DNA from: an uncultured Opitutia bacterium
GTDB lineage: Bacteria > Verrucomicrobiota > Verrucomicrobiia > Opitutales > Opitutaceae
Assembly: GCA_903839035.1 (NCBI GenBank)
Contig: CAIMAQ010000045.1
Span: 1 to 45,445, forward strand
Direction: 5' to 3'
Length of the DNA: 45,445 nt
Under the pieces are notes generated by a model that was not told where the DNA came from, ran no database searches, and saw only the letters and a list, made by a program, of their open reading frames with translations. This document shows, one piece after another, positions 26,466-34,836 of this stretch. How positions within the stretch are numbered: the first letter of the stretch is position 1; each line of letters begins with the position of its first letter. A program made the position numbers and the translations under genes.

Positions 26466-26478
26466 CCATAAAGTACAT
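26466..26478 (-). promoter_or_regulatory. Shared 13-base motif upstream of the corrinoid operon
   Basis: Read on the minus strand the sequence is ATGTACTTTATGG, identical to 14751-14763 upstream of metF. It is 77 bases before the corrinoid-protein start and 83 before the divergent DUF1638 start, so it could serve either direction. A partial second copy of the core (CTTATG) follows 6 bases later on the same strand. Confidence 0.4.
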
Positions 26479-26560
26479 GAGGCGTGCTTTGTCAGTACCG
26501 GCGATGGGTGGTTTACACTCATGGAAGGGTGGCTGCCGCCCTGCTGGACCCCATTCCCCC

Positions 26561-27301
26561 ATGTCCAATTCATACAACATTTCCGTTATCTCGTGCGCGG
26601 TGCTCGAGCCGGAAGTCCGTCATTTCCTGCGCGATAACCCCCGCGTCCGGGATCTGGTTTTCATCCCGCTGGCGTTACACGAGGATCCCGCGCGACTGCA
26701 GCAGGAGTTGCAGCGGGCGGTGCAGCGCGCGGAGGCCAACCCCGCCGTCGAGGCCATCGTGCTGGTTTTCGGCCTGTGCGGCCGGGGGGTGGAGAATATC
26801 CGGCACGAGCGCTGCCCGATCATCCTGGCCCGGGCGCACGACTGCACGACCCTCTTCCTCGGGGACAAGGACCGGTACGCTGCCTACGTGAAGGACAATC
26901 CCGGAACCTACTGGTACAACCCGGGCTTCATCCGCGGCGGCAAGATCCCCGGCCCGGACCGGGAGGACCGGCTGCGCGAGGAGTTTGGCCGGAAGTTCGA
27001 CCCCGAGGACGTCGAGTTTCTGATCGAGCAGGACCGTGAGGGCCTCGCGCACTACAACCGCGCCACCTATGTGAGCATGGATCTGGGCGACACCCGGAAG
27101 GATGAGGAGTACACGCAGAGCTGCGCCGCCTGCCGCAACTGGGGCTATGACCGGGTCCCGGGCAACCCCGAGCTGCTCCAGGCCCTGCTGCGGGGCGACT
27201 GGGACGAAAAACGCTTTCTCATCGTGCCACCCCGGCACGTCATCCGCCTGTCGGCGGACGAATCCATTATCCGGGCCGAACCCGAATCCGCCTCTTCATG
27301 A
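26561..27301 (+). CDS. DUF1638 protein associated with corrinoid methyltransferase systems
   Basis: A 246-residue cytoplasmic protein. The start MSNSYNISVISCAVLEPEVR and the blocks VLVFGLCGRGVENI, PIILARAHDCTTLFLGDKDR, GTYWYNPGFI and SCAACRNWGYDRVPGN fit DUF1638, a family often found beside corrinoid proteins, MtaA-like enzymes and reductive activators in methanogens, acetogens and Verrucomicrobiota. Conserved cysteines (CAV, LCG, HDC, CAAC) suggest metal or thiol chemistry, perhaps in loading or repairing the corrinoid protein; no biochemical role is established to my knowledge. The ATG at 26561 is the first plausible start. Its stop overlaps the ATG of the activator (ATGA, 27298-27301), so the two proteins are made together, which supports a common task. 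Confidence 0.82.
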   Translation: MSNSYNISVISCAVLEPEVRHFLRDNPRVRDLVFIPLALHEDPARLQQELQRAVQRAEANPAVEAIVLVFGLCGRGVENIRHERCPIILARAHDCTTLFLGDKDRYAAYVKDNPGTYWYNPGFIRGGKIPGPDREDRLREEFGRKFDPEDVEFLIEQDREGLAHYNRATYVSMDLGDTRKDEEYTQSCAACRNWGYDRVPGNPELLQALLRGDWDEKRFLIVPPRHVIRLSADESIIRAEPESASS

Positions 27302-28923
27302 GTCACAAACTTCAGCTTGAAACCCCCGAGGGCCGCCAGGAGATCGAACTCGCGCCCGGCGAGGAACGGCGGTCGCTGACCGAGTTGCTGTCCCGCCACG
27401 GGCACCCGCTCAACACCCGCTGCGGCGGCCGCGGCCTGTGCGGCGGCTGCGAGGTCGGGCTGCGCGCGGGCGGTCTCCGGCGCCTGACGGACGGCGCCGC
27501 GGTCGCACCGGCGCCCGGGGATAAATTGCGCGCCTGCCAGCTGCGGCCGGACGGTGCGGCGGAGATCACGGTACCGGCGCGCTCGTTGTTGAAGCATGAG
27601 CCGTCGATCGTCGCGGAGTTCAAGATCAACGTGCCGTGGGCCAGTGATCCGCTCGATCCGGCGGCGCGCTTCGGCGCGGCGGTGGACGTGGGCACGACCA
27701 CGGTGGCGCTGCTGCTCGCCAACCTGGCCACGGGCAAGGTGGTCGGGGAAGCCTCGGCCTTCAACGCCCAGATCCGTTTTGGCGAGGATGTGCTCACCCG
27801 CATCCAGCGCTGCGACCAGAGTCCCGCCGCGGTGCGGCAGATGCAGCGGGCCGTGGCGGTGGAGACGATCCAGCCCCTGCTCGAGGCGGCCTGCACCAAG
27901 GCCGGCGTGGCCACGGCGGATGTCGGCGTGATGACTGTCGCGGCCAACACCACCATGCAGCATCTGCTGGCAGGCGTGGATCCCGGCCCGCTGGGCGTGC
28001 ATCCGTTCAAGCCGGTCTTCCTCGACCATCGGATCTATGCACCGGCCGAGCTGGGCCTCGCGTTCGGCGGTTCCGGGGCGAAGGTCCATCTGCTGCCGGG
28101 TCCCGCCGCCTATGTCGGCGCCGACCTGGCCGCCGGCATCATCGCGACTGGGATGCTCTACGACGAGGGCCCGGTGCTGCTGGTGGATGTCGGCACGAAC
28201 GGTGAGATCATCGCCAAGGTGGGCGACCGCCTCGTGGGCTGCGCCACGGCGGCGGGCCCGGCCTTCGAGGGCGCGGGCCTCACGAGCGGCACCCGCGGCG
28301 TCAAGGGCGCGATCGAGCGCATCAGTTTGCAGGGCGACCCTTACACTGTGGAGCTCGGGGTGATCGGCGGCGAGGCGCGGCCCATCGGCATCTGCGGCTC
28401 GGCCTATGTGGATTTCCTCTGGGAAGGCCGGCGGCGCGGCCTCCTGCAGCAAAACGGGCGCTTCGCGCCAGACTTCGTGGCCCGCGCGGGCGCGGCGGTC
28501 CAGGCGGACGAGTACGGCCAAAAGCTCCAGTTGCACGCCCGCGGGGCCTCGGGCCCGGTGTGGATCTCCGAGGTGGACATTGCGCGACTGCTGCAGGCGA
28601 AGGCCGCCATCGCCGCCGGTATCAACACGCTGCTCAGCCTGCTGGGGGTGGCGGCGGCGGACGTGAAAACGCTCTATCTCGCCGGCGGTTTCGGACTCCA
28701 TCTTTCCCTGGAGCACGCCATCGGCTGCGGCCTGCTGCCCGGCTTCACCCCCGCGCAGATCCAGGTTGTGGGCAACACCTCGCTCGGCGGCGCCTTCCTT
28801 GCGCTCAACGACCGCAGTCTCCTGGCGGAGATGCAGTCGGCCTGCACGCGCCTGGAATCCATCGAGCTTAACCTGCAACCCGGCTTCGAGGACGCCTACA
28901 TTGACGAGCTCATGCTGATCTGA
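27298..28923 (+). CDS. Corrinoid reductive activator (RACo-type; 2Fe-2S ferredoxin plus DUF4445 ASKHA domain)
   Basis: A 541-residue protein. The N-terminal plant-type ferredoxin domain has Cys42, Cys48, Cys51 (TRCGGRGLCGGC) and Cys80 (LRACQLRP), a CX5CX2CXnC set for one 2Fe-2S cluster. A linker follows, then from about residue 120 an ATP-binding ASKHA domain (FGAAVDVGTTTVALLLANL, GPVLLVDVGTNGEI, AGPAFEGAGLTSG, LYLAGGFGLHLSLEHAIG). Such proteins use ATP to drive electrons uphill onto inactive Co(II) corrinoid, restoring Co(I) after accidental oxidation; they are the bacterial counterparts of RamA. It is translationally coupled to DUF1638 and divergent from the corrinoid protein, its expected partner. 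Electrons could come from ferredoxin reduced by the nifJ product. The gene is complete with all four cysteines. Confidence 0.93.
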   Translation: MSHKLQLETPEGRQEIELAPGEERRSLTELLSRHGHPLNTRCGGRGLCGGCEVGLRAGGLRRLTDGAAVAPAPGDKLRACQLRPDGAAEITVPARSLLKHEPSIVAEFKINVPWASDPLDPAARFGAAVDVGTTTVALLLANLATGKVVGEASAFNAQIRFGEDVLTRIQRCDQSPAAVRQMQRAVAVETIQPLLEAACTKAGVATADVGVMTVAANTTMQHLLAGVDPGPLGVHPFKPVFLDHRIYAPAELGLAFGGSGAKVHLLPGPAAYVGADLAAGIIATGMLYDEGPVLLVDVGTNGEIIAKVGDRLVGCATAAGPAFEGAGLTSGTRGVKGAIERISLQGDPYTVELGVIGGEARPIGICGSAYVDFLWEGRRRGLLQQNGRFAPDFVARAGAAVQADEYGQKLQLHARGASGPVWISEVDIARLLQAKAAIAAGINTLLSLLGVAAADVKTLYLAGGFGLHLSLEHAIGCGLLPGFTPAQIQVVGNTSLGGAFLALNDRSLLAEMQSACTRLESIELNLQPGFEDAYIDELMLI

Positions 28924-28937
28924 GCCGGGCAACTAAT

Positions 28938-29028
28938 TTAGGAATTAAGATTTAAGAGTTAAGAATCAGAACCCCCGAGCCCCGTTTCATCTCTCCGCAC
29001 TTTTTAACTCCTAATTTCTAACTCCGCC
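28938..29028. repeat. AT-rich inverted repeat between activator and barrel (6)
   Basis: AGGAATTAAGATTTAAGAG at 28940-28958 and CTCCTAATTTCTAACTCC at 29008-29025 are roughly reverse complementary. It fills the 114-base gap and may separate transcription of barrels (6) and (7) from the DUF1638/activator pair. Confidence 0.5.
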
Positions 29029-29037
29029 TTTCTTCCC

Positions 29038-30051
29038 ATGAGCGCCACCCCCCGTGAGATTGTGCAGCGAACGCTGGATTTTTCCGGCCCGCCCCGCGCG
29101 CCGCGCGACCTGTGGGTCCTGCCCATCGCCTCGGAGCGGTTTCCCCTCGAGCTGAAGGCGCTGGAGCGCGAGTTCCCGCCCGATTTCGCGGCGATCCCCG
29201 GGCATGAGCGGCAAACCGCCCCGACCCGCGGCGCGCCCTATGTCGTTGGCGAATTTACCGACGAGTGGGGCTGCACCTTCGTCAACATCCAGCGCGGCGT
29301 CATTGGCGAGGTGAAGGACCCGCTGGTGCGCGACTGGACCGCCGACTACGCGCGCCTGCACGTGCCGCGCGAGTGGCTGACGGTGGACCGGGACGCGGTG
29401 AACCGCGACTGCACCGCGACGGACCGGTTCACCTTTGCCATGGCCTGCCCGCGGCCGTTTGAGCAGCTGCAGTTCCTCCGCGGGTCGGAGGAGCTCTACC
29501 TCGACCTGGCCGACCCGCCGCCCGAGCTACTGGCCTTCATGCGGGAGCAGCATGCGTTTTATTGCGAGCTGCTCGAGGTCTGGGCGCGCACCGACGTGGA
29601 CGCCCTGCGCTTCATGGACGACTGGGGCTCGCAGCGCGCGCTGCTCATCGCCCCGAAGCTCTGGCGCGAGCTGTTCAAGCCGATGTACCGCGACTACGCC
29701 CAGATTGCGCATCGCCACGGCAAGAAGCTCTTCATGCACTCGGACGGGCACATTGCCGCGATCTATCCCGACCTGGTTGAGATCGGGATCGACGCGGTCA
29801 ACTCGCAGCTCTTCTGCATGGGGGTCGAGGCCCTCGCGCCCTTTGCCGGCCGCATCACGTTCTGGGGCGAGATCGACCGCCAGCACCTGCTGAGCGACGG
29901 CACGCCCGCGGACATCGACCGCGCCGTGAAATCGGTCCACACGCACCTTTGGCGCAACGGCGGCTGCATCGCCCAGTGCGAGTTCGGCGCCGCCGCGCGC
30001 CCGGAAAACGTCCGCCAGGTCTACACCTCCTGGTCCGCCCTCGTGCGCTGA
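29038..30051 (+). CDS. UroD-like methyltransferase-family barrel (6), HSD type
   Basis: A 337-residue protein, slightly shorter than its paralogues. It starts MSATPREIVQRTLDFSGPPR; the REIVxRxLxF start is typical. Core motifs are DVDALRFMDDWGSQRALLIA, KLFMHSDGHIAAIYPDLV, DAVNSQLFCMGVEALAPF, ITFWGEIDRQHLLSDGTPAD and NGGCIAQCEFGAAARPENV. The FMDDWGSQ block is characteristic of one large uncharacterised subgroup. The site equivalent to His-x-Cys reads His-Ser-Asp; two cysteines sit near the C terminus in GGCIAQCE and could complete a metal site. It is separated by only 12 bases from gene (7), so those two form an operon. Confidence 0.8.
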   Translation: MSATPREIVQRTLDFSGPPRAPRDLWVLPIASERFPLELKALEREFPPDFAAIPGHERQTAPTRGAPYVVGEFTDEWGCTFVNIQRGVIGEVKDPLVRDWTADYARLHVPREWLTVDRDAVNRDCTATDRFTFAMACPRPFEQLQFLRGSEELYLDLADPPPELLAFMREQHAFYCELLEVWARTDVDALRFMDDWGSQRALLIAPKLWRELFKPMYRDYAQIAHRHGKKLFMHSDGHIAAIYPDLVEIGIDAVNSQLFCMGVEALAPFAGRITFWGEIDRQHLLSDGTPADIDRAVKSVHTHLWRNGGCIAQCEFGAAARPENVRQVYTSWSALVR

Positions 30052-30063
30052 AACCCTCCTCCC

Positions 30064-31347
30064 ATGTCCACCCCGCCCGCGCCCGCCCCGCCCATCCAGC
30101 TGCTCGCTCACGACCGCGAGGTCCTGCGACCGCTGGTGGAGGCCACCGCGCAGATCGCGGCGCTGCCCGTGCACCGGGAAAAGGCGCGGCTGTGGGGCCG
30201 GATCAACGACCTGCACAGCGAGCGCCCGATGATCTGGATCACCGAGGTGCCGTGGCACGAGTTCAGCGACCGCACCGACGAGCTGGTGTTGCAGTGCCGG
30301 TCGCCGTGGGCGCGCGCCCTGGAGGTGGACCTGCGCCGCCAGCTGTACCAGTGGCGGCACCTGCCGGGGGATATGATCTTCAACACTTACGTGCCGTGCC
30401 CGATCGCCTGGCGCAGCACGAGCTTCGGCATCATGCGGCAGGGCGAGCTGCTCGCGGTTACCGGCGGCGCCGGGATCAACTCGCAGCACTACGAGCCGCA
30501 GATCTCGTGCCTGTCCGACCTGAAAAAGATCAAGGACCCGGTCGTGACCGTGGACCGGGCGGACACCGCCGCGCGGTTCGACGTGATGCACGAGGCGTTT
30601 GGCGACATCATGCCCGTGCGCGAGCAGGGGTGTAACAACGTCTGGTTCACGCCCTGGGACAACCTGGTGATGTGGTACGGCGTGCAGGAGGCGCTGATAG
30701 ACCTCATCGAGCAGCCCGAGGTGATCAACGCCGCCGTCGCGCGCATCGTCGAGTGCTGCCTCAAGGAACTCGACCAGTTCGTCGCGCTGAACCTCCTCGC
30801 GGCGAACAACAACAACTGCCGCATCGGCTCGGGCGCCTACGGCTACACGAGCGAGCTGCCGCGAGCCGGCTTCAATCCCGCGCACCCGACCCCACCGCAC
30901 CTGTGGGGCTGCTCGAACGCCCAAATCTTCACGGAGGTCTCGCAGGAGATGCACTGGGAGTTCGCGCTGCGCCACGACCTGCCCTGGCTCGCGCGCTGGG
31001 GCCTCATTTACTACGGCTGCTGCGAGGTGCTCGACACGAAGATGGAGATCCTGCGGCGCATCCCGAACCTGCGAAAAATCTCGATGAACTACCGCATCCA
31101 TGTGGACCGCGCGGCGGCCGCGGTCGGGTCGGACTACGTTTTCAGCTACAAGCCGAACCCCGCGTGCTTCGCCACGGATGCGTTCGACCTCGGCAAGGCC
31201 CGCGACGAGCTGAAGCACGTGCTGGACTGCACGCGCGGCGGGCACGTGGAGCTGGTCCTGAAGGATATCTCGACCGTGGCCAGCCAGCCCGAGCGGCTGT
31301 GGCAGTGGGCCGCGATGGCGCAGGAACTCGTGGAAGGCCGCGCATGA
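30064..31347 (+). CDS. Divergent UroD-like barrel (7) with YGCCE motif
   Basis: A 427-residue protein, the most divergent of the set. It contains a long N-terminal region (WITEVPWHEF, IFNTYVPCPIAWRSTSFG), then GCNNVWFTPWDNLVMWYG, LSDLKKIKDPVV, GLIYYGCCEVLDTKMEILR, NLRKISMNYR, YVFSYKPNPACFA and VELVLKDISTV. The YYGCCE and KPNPA blocks define a family repeatedly found with MtaA-like genes; the two adjacent cysteines and Glu probably take the place of the metal site. Assignment to the UroD superfamily rests on layout and context rather than on clear sequence identity. It lies 12 bases after barrel (6) and converges with barrel (8). A methyltransferase role is inferred; it could equally be a partner protein of the other barrels. 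Confidence 0.6.
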   Translation: MSTPPAPAPPIQLLAHDREVLRPLVEATAQIAALPVHREKARLWGRINDLHSERPMIWITEVPWHEFSDRTDELVLQCRSPWARALEVDLRRQLYQWRHLPGDMIFNTYVPCPIAWRSTSFGIMRQGELLAVTGGAGINSQHYEPQISCLSDLKKIKDPVVTVDRADTAARFDVMHEAFGDIMPVREQGCNNVWFTPWDNLVMWYGVQEALIDLIEQPEVINAAVARIVECCLKELDQFVALNLLAANNNNCRIGSGAYGYTSELPRAGFNPAHPTPPHLWGCSNAQIFTEVSQEMHWEFALRHDLPWLARWGLIYYGCCEVLDTKMEILRRIPNLRKISMNYRIHVDRAAAAVGSDYVFSYKPNPACFATDAFDLGKARDELKHVLDCTRGGHVELVLKDISTVASQPERLWQWAAMAQELVEGRA

Positions 31348-31397
31348 ACGGCGGCCCTTCCAGCGCGCACCGGCGGACCCGACCCCAGTCGGCGGAC

Positions 31398-32441
31398 TTA
31401 CTTCTTCCCCGCGTCCTCCGGCTTGTGCTCGCGGGCGTAGGCAACCATCGCGCGCACGTTCTCCGGCGGGGTGAGCGGGGAGATCTCGCAACCCGCACCG
31501 ACGATGAAGTAACGCCCGCTGGTCTCGTGGCAGCGCCGGCAGGCCTCGTACACGCGCTCGGGGGTGCCCTCGAGCAGGTCGGTGATGGTGGAGACATTGC
31601 CGGCGAGCGTGCGCGTGGGGCCGAGCTGCTCCCGGGCGAGCGCGAGGTTGGCGGGAAAATCGATTTCGTAGATGTCGATGGGGAGCTGCGCCATCTTGGG
31701 GTACAGCCGGTCAATGCGCCCGCACATGTGCTGCCGCAGCAGCACGTCGGGATGATTTCGCCGGAGAGTGTCCAGCACGCGCTTTTGCTGCGGCCAGAGA
31801 AATTTCTCGTAGAGGTCCGGGCCGATGAGGCCGGCGGCGGCATCACTCATGCCCATGGTGTCGGCACCCGCGGCAATCTGTGCCGGGGCGTAGGCGAGGG
31901 CGACGTCCGCGCAGAAGGCCAGCAAGTCGTGCGCAAACTGCGGGTCGTCCCCGAAATCCAGCATGATGGTGTTCAGACCGCGCAGCTCGGCGGCGAGGGC
32001 CAGCGGGCCCTCAATCCAGCCGACGATGGACATGCCCGGGCCGGCGGTGCGGCGCATGAGTTCGATGCTTTTCACCCGGTCGTGCATCCGGCCGCCGCCC
32101 AGCGGGTCGGGCAGCTTGAAACTGCGCAGCCGCAGCTTGTCGGCCAGCGCCGCGCGCTCCTCGTTGATCGCCGGGCCCTGGTCAGTGAACCAGTCCACGC
32201 TGCCCTCGCCGGCAATATCGATGACCTCGCGCGCGGGGTCCGAGCAGGTGAGCAGGCAGTCGAGCCCGAAGTCCGCGACGAGCTTGAGCTGCGCCTCCGC
32301 CATCTTCCGCCCGTCCTTGGTGTAATCAATGAAGGGGATGCCCGCGTGCTTGGCCGAAAACATCATCGACATGGGCTGGGCCGGCAGGTGGTCCACCGCC
32401 TCACCCCGCACGACCCGGCGCACTCGTTCGATCGAAGTCAT
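31398..32441 (-). CDS. MtaA/MtbA-like corrinoid methyltransferase (barrel 8), HxC...C zinc type
   Basis: A 347-residue TIM-barrel protein closest in pattern to methanogen MtaA/MtbA, which move a methyl group from a methyl-corrinoid protein to a thiol (coenzyme M in archaea). The zinc ligands are visible: His238 and Cys240 in RQHMCGR and Cys318 in VGAGCEIS, with the order and spacing of MtaA. Other motifs are IVGWIEGPLALAAELRG, GMSDAAAGLIGPDLYEKFLW and TLAGNVSTITDLLEGTPERV. In a bacterium the acceptor is unlikely to be coenzyme M; a thiol, homocysteine or a methylated donor in the reverse sense is possible. It stands alone on the minus strand, convergent with barrel (7) and divergent from barrel (9), so it is separately expressed. 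The ATG complementary to 32439-32441 is used. Confidence 0.87.
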   Translation of the reverse strand: MTSIERVRRVVRGEAVDHLPAQPMSMMFSAKHAGIPFIDYTKDGRKMAEAQLKLVADFGLDCLLTCSDPAREVIDIAGEGSVDWFTDQGPAINEERAALADKLRLRSFKLPDPLGGGRMHDRVKSIELMRRTAGPGMSIVGWIEGPLALAAELRGLNTIMLDFGDDPQFAHDLLAFCADVALAYAPAQIAAGADTMGMSDAAAGLIGPDLYEKFLWPQQKRVLDTLRRNHPDVLLRQHMCGRIDRLYPKMAQLPIDIYEIDFPANLALAREQLGPTRTLAGNVSTITDLLEGTPERVYEACRRCHETSGRYFIVGAGCEISPLTPPENVRAMVAYAREHKPEDAGKK

Positions 32442-32512
32442 GCCAGCTTGATGTTGGGCGGTGCGGCGGAAATCAACCCCGCGCTACCGCGATTGCTGCG
32501 CACTATTTGCCC

Positions 32513-33676
32513 ATGAAAACCATGTCGCCCCGCCAGCGCCTCGTAGCCGCCCTCGACCGCCGGCCCACCGACCACCTGCCCGTGACGACGCATCACCTGA
32601 TGCGTTCGTACATGAAGAAATACTTCCCCGGGAAGACGGACGCCGAGTTTTTCGCGACCTTCGGGCTCGACCCCATTTGCTGGATCCAGGCCCACCGCCC
32701 CGACTCGCCGGCGGGGGCAGACTATGAACCGGGCCAGGTGCCGGGCTTTCTCGAGGCGCAGCGGATCATCTCGCCCACCTGGCGGTTTGAGCACCGGGAC
32801 GTGCCCGGCCGCGAGTACGCCACGACGCGCCACGCCATCGTCACGCCGCGCAAGACCCTGAACCTGGAGCTGCAGAGCAACGAGTTCACCGCGTGGGTCT
32901 CGGAGCGGCTGATCAAGGAAAAGTCCGATATCGACCTCATTGCGGAGTTCGCCCCGCAGCCGCTGTGCGACGTGGCGGCGATCAACCGCTGCGCCGAGGC
33001 GCACGGCGACACCACGCTGATCCGCGGCAACATCAACTGCTTCGAACTCTACGGCCAGCCCGGCTGCTGGCAGGACGCCTGCGTGCTCTATGGCGTGGAG
33101 GAGATGATCCTCGCGACTTACGACGACCCGGCGTGGGTGCACACCTTCCTCGGCATCCTGCGCGACCGGAAGGTCCGCTTTGCCGACTCGATGAAGGGCG
33201 CGCCCTACGACCTCATCGAGCACGGCGGCGGCGACGCCTCCTCCACCGTCATCTCGCCGAAGGTCTTCGACGAATTCGTCGCGCCCTACGACCGCGCGGT
33301 CATCGCCCACGCCCGCGCCGCCGGACAGCGCGTGGTCTACCACACCTGCGGCGGCATGATGCCGCTGCTGGAACGGCTGGTCGGGCTGGGGGCGAACGCG
33401 CTGGAAACCTTCACCCCGCCCGCGATGGGCGGCGACGTGGACCTGGCCGAGGCCAAGCGCCGCATTGGCGACCAGGTATGCTTCATCGGCGGTTTTGACC
33501 AAAACCGCTTCTTCACCACCGCCACGCCGGCCGAGACGCGCGCGGAAGTGCGACGGTGTTTCCGCGAGGCGGGTGCCGGCGGCGGGTTTATCCTCAGCCC
33601 GTCGGACCATTTCTTCGAGGCCAAGCCCGAACTCCTCCATGCCTTCGCCGATGAGGCGCGGCAATGCACGTACTGA
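32513..33676 (+). CDS. UroD-like methyltransferase-family barrel (9), HTC type
   Basis: A 387-residue protein beginning MKTMSPRQRLVAALDRRPTD, the typical superfamily start; the ATG at 32513 is preferred to a TTG two codons earlier. Core motifs are LIRGNINCFELYGQPGCWQD, HGGGDASSTVISPKVFDEFV, RVVYHTCGGMMPLLERLV (His277, Cys279), ETFTPPAMGGDVDLAEAK, CFIGGFDQN and GGFILSPSDHFF. The His-x-Cys pair points to zinc. The HGGGDASST and PAMGGDVDL blocks mark a known but uncharacterised subgroup. It heads a plus-strand run of four barrels and an SGNH hydrolase and is divergent from the MtaA-like gene (8), with a 71-base gap that must hold both promoters. Confidence 0.83.
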   Translation: MKTMSPRQRLVAALDRRPTDHLPVTTHHLMRSYMKKYFPGKTDAEFFATFGLDPICWIQAHRPDSPAGADYEPGQVPGFLEAQRIISPTWRFEHRDVPGREYATTRHAIVTPRKTLNLELQSNEFTAWVSERLIKEKSDIDLIAEFAPQPLCDVAAINRCAEAHGDTTLIRGNINCFELYGQPGCWQDACVLYGVEEMILATYDDPAWVHTFLGILRDRKVRFADSMKGAPYDLIEHGGGDASSTVISPKVFDEFVAPYDRAVIAHARAAGQRVVYHTCGGMMPLLERLVGLGANALETFTPPAMGGDVDLAEAKRRIGDQVCFIGGFDQNRFFTTATPAETRAEVRRCFREAGAGGGFILSPSDHFFEAKPELLHAFADEARQCTY

Positions 33677-33696
33677 AATCTCCACCCTCCTTTTCC

Positions 33697-34824
33697 ATGA
33701 CGCCACTCGATCGCTTCCACGCCTGCATGAATTACTCGCCCGTCGACCGGGTGCCGAACCACGAGGTGGGCGTGTGGACCCAGACCAAGCAGCGCTGGCG
33801 CGAGGAAGGTCTGGCGGCTGACGAGCTGCACTGGGATTGGTTCGTTGGCGAAGAGCGCTGGGACTTGGATCCACGCGAGTACGTGGATGTCGGCACCGGC
33901 ATGGTGCCGGGGTTTGAGGTGAAGGTGATCAGCCGCGAGGGGGAGACCGAGATCATCCGTGGCGCGAACGGCGTCACCACCAAGGCGCTCATCACCGGCA
34001 CCGTGGACGGCATGCGGGCGAGCATGGACGAGTTTATCGGCTTTCCGGTGTCCACGCCGGCGGATTTTCAGGACCTGAAGCATCGCTTCCGTCCGTCCAG
34101 CCCGGTCCGTTACCCCGCATATTGGAAGCAATTCCAACTGCCCGGCTGGGGCCTGCGCCAGCACCCGCTCATCCTCGGCCGCAACTGCTCCATCCTCGGC
34201 TACTACTGGCGCGCCCGCGAGTGGATGGGCACGGAGAACCTCAGTTACGCCTGGTACGACGAGCCGGCGATGATGCACGAGATGATGGAGTTCATCACCG
34301 ATTTCACCATCGAGACTACGCGGCCGTTCCTCACGGCCGGGGTGAAGCCGGACTATGTGTTCATCAACGAGGACCTGAGCATGAAGAACGGCCCGCTACT
34401 CAGCCCGGATTGCTACCGCACGTTCATTCTCCCGGAGCTGAAGCGGCTGGTGGCCTGGTTCAAGTCGCAGGGCGTCCGCTGGGTGGTCATCGACACCGAT
34501 GGCAACTGCGAGCTCGTGATCCGGCCGTTCATGGAAGCCGGCGTGGACGCCATCTGGCCGTTGGAGCGCGCCTCCGACATGGACCCGCTGGACATCCGGA
34601 AAAAATTCGGCCGCGACCTGCGGCTGTGGGGCGCGGTGGACAAACGTGAGCTGGCGAAGAACCCCGCCGCGATCGATGCGCACCTGCGCACGTTCCAGCC
34701 GCTCATCGCCGAGGGCGGGTTCATCCCCTCGGTGGACCACCTCGTTCCGCCGGACGTGTCACTGGCCAACTTCGAGCACTATATGCGCCGCAAGCACCAG
34801 CTCCTCCGCGGCGAGGCGTTTTGA
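33697..34824 (+). CDS. UroD-like methyltransferase-family barrel (10), DTD type
   Basis: A 375-residue protein starting MTPLDRFHACMNYSPVDRVP. An upstream in-frame ATG at 33664, inside the end of gene (9), would add eleven residues and couple the two genes; the shorter form fits the family better. Core motifs are GRNCSILGYYWRAREWMGTE, PDYVFINEDLSMKNGPLLSP, RWVVIDTDGNCELVIRPF, DAIWPLERASDMDPLDIRK, LRLWGAVDKRELA and FIPSVDHLVPPDVS. The metal-site position reads Asp-Thr-Asp. The INEDLSMKNGPLLSP block places it with barrel (12), which has VHEDFAGKSGPLVGP at the same point, probably through old duplication. The gap to the next gene is 12 bases. Confidence 0.82.
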   Translation: MTPLDRFHACMNYSPVDRVPNHEVGVWTQTKQRWREEGLAADELHWDWFVGEERWDLDPREYVDVGTGMVPGFEVKVISREGETEIIRGANGVTTKALITGTVDGMRASMDEFIGFPVSTPADFQDLKHRFRPSSPVRYPAYWKQFQLPGWGLRQHPLILGRNCSILGYYWRAREWMGTENLSYAWYDEPAMMHEMMEFITDFTIETTRPFLTAGVKPDYVFINEDLSMKNGPLLSPDCYRTFILPELKRLVAWFKSQGVRWVVIDTDGNCELVIRPFMEAGVDAIWPLERASDMDPLDIRKKFGRDLRLWGAVDKRELAKNPAAIDAHLRTFQPLIAEGGFIPSVDHLVPPDVSLANFEHYMRRKHQLLRGEAF

Positions 34825-34836
34825 CCGCACCCACCC

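Noticed and set aside
26390-26560. B12 riboswitch between the divergent corrinoid and DUF1638 genes
   Set aside because: The gap is short and lacks the B12-box sequence on both strands.
15002-28923. Complete Wood-Ljungdahl pathway
   Set aside because: No CO dehydrogenase, acetyl-CoA synthase, FolD or formate dehydrogenase is present in the window.
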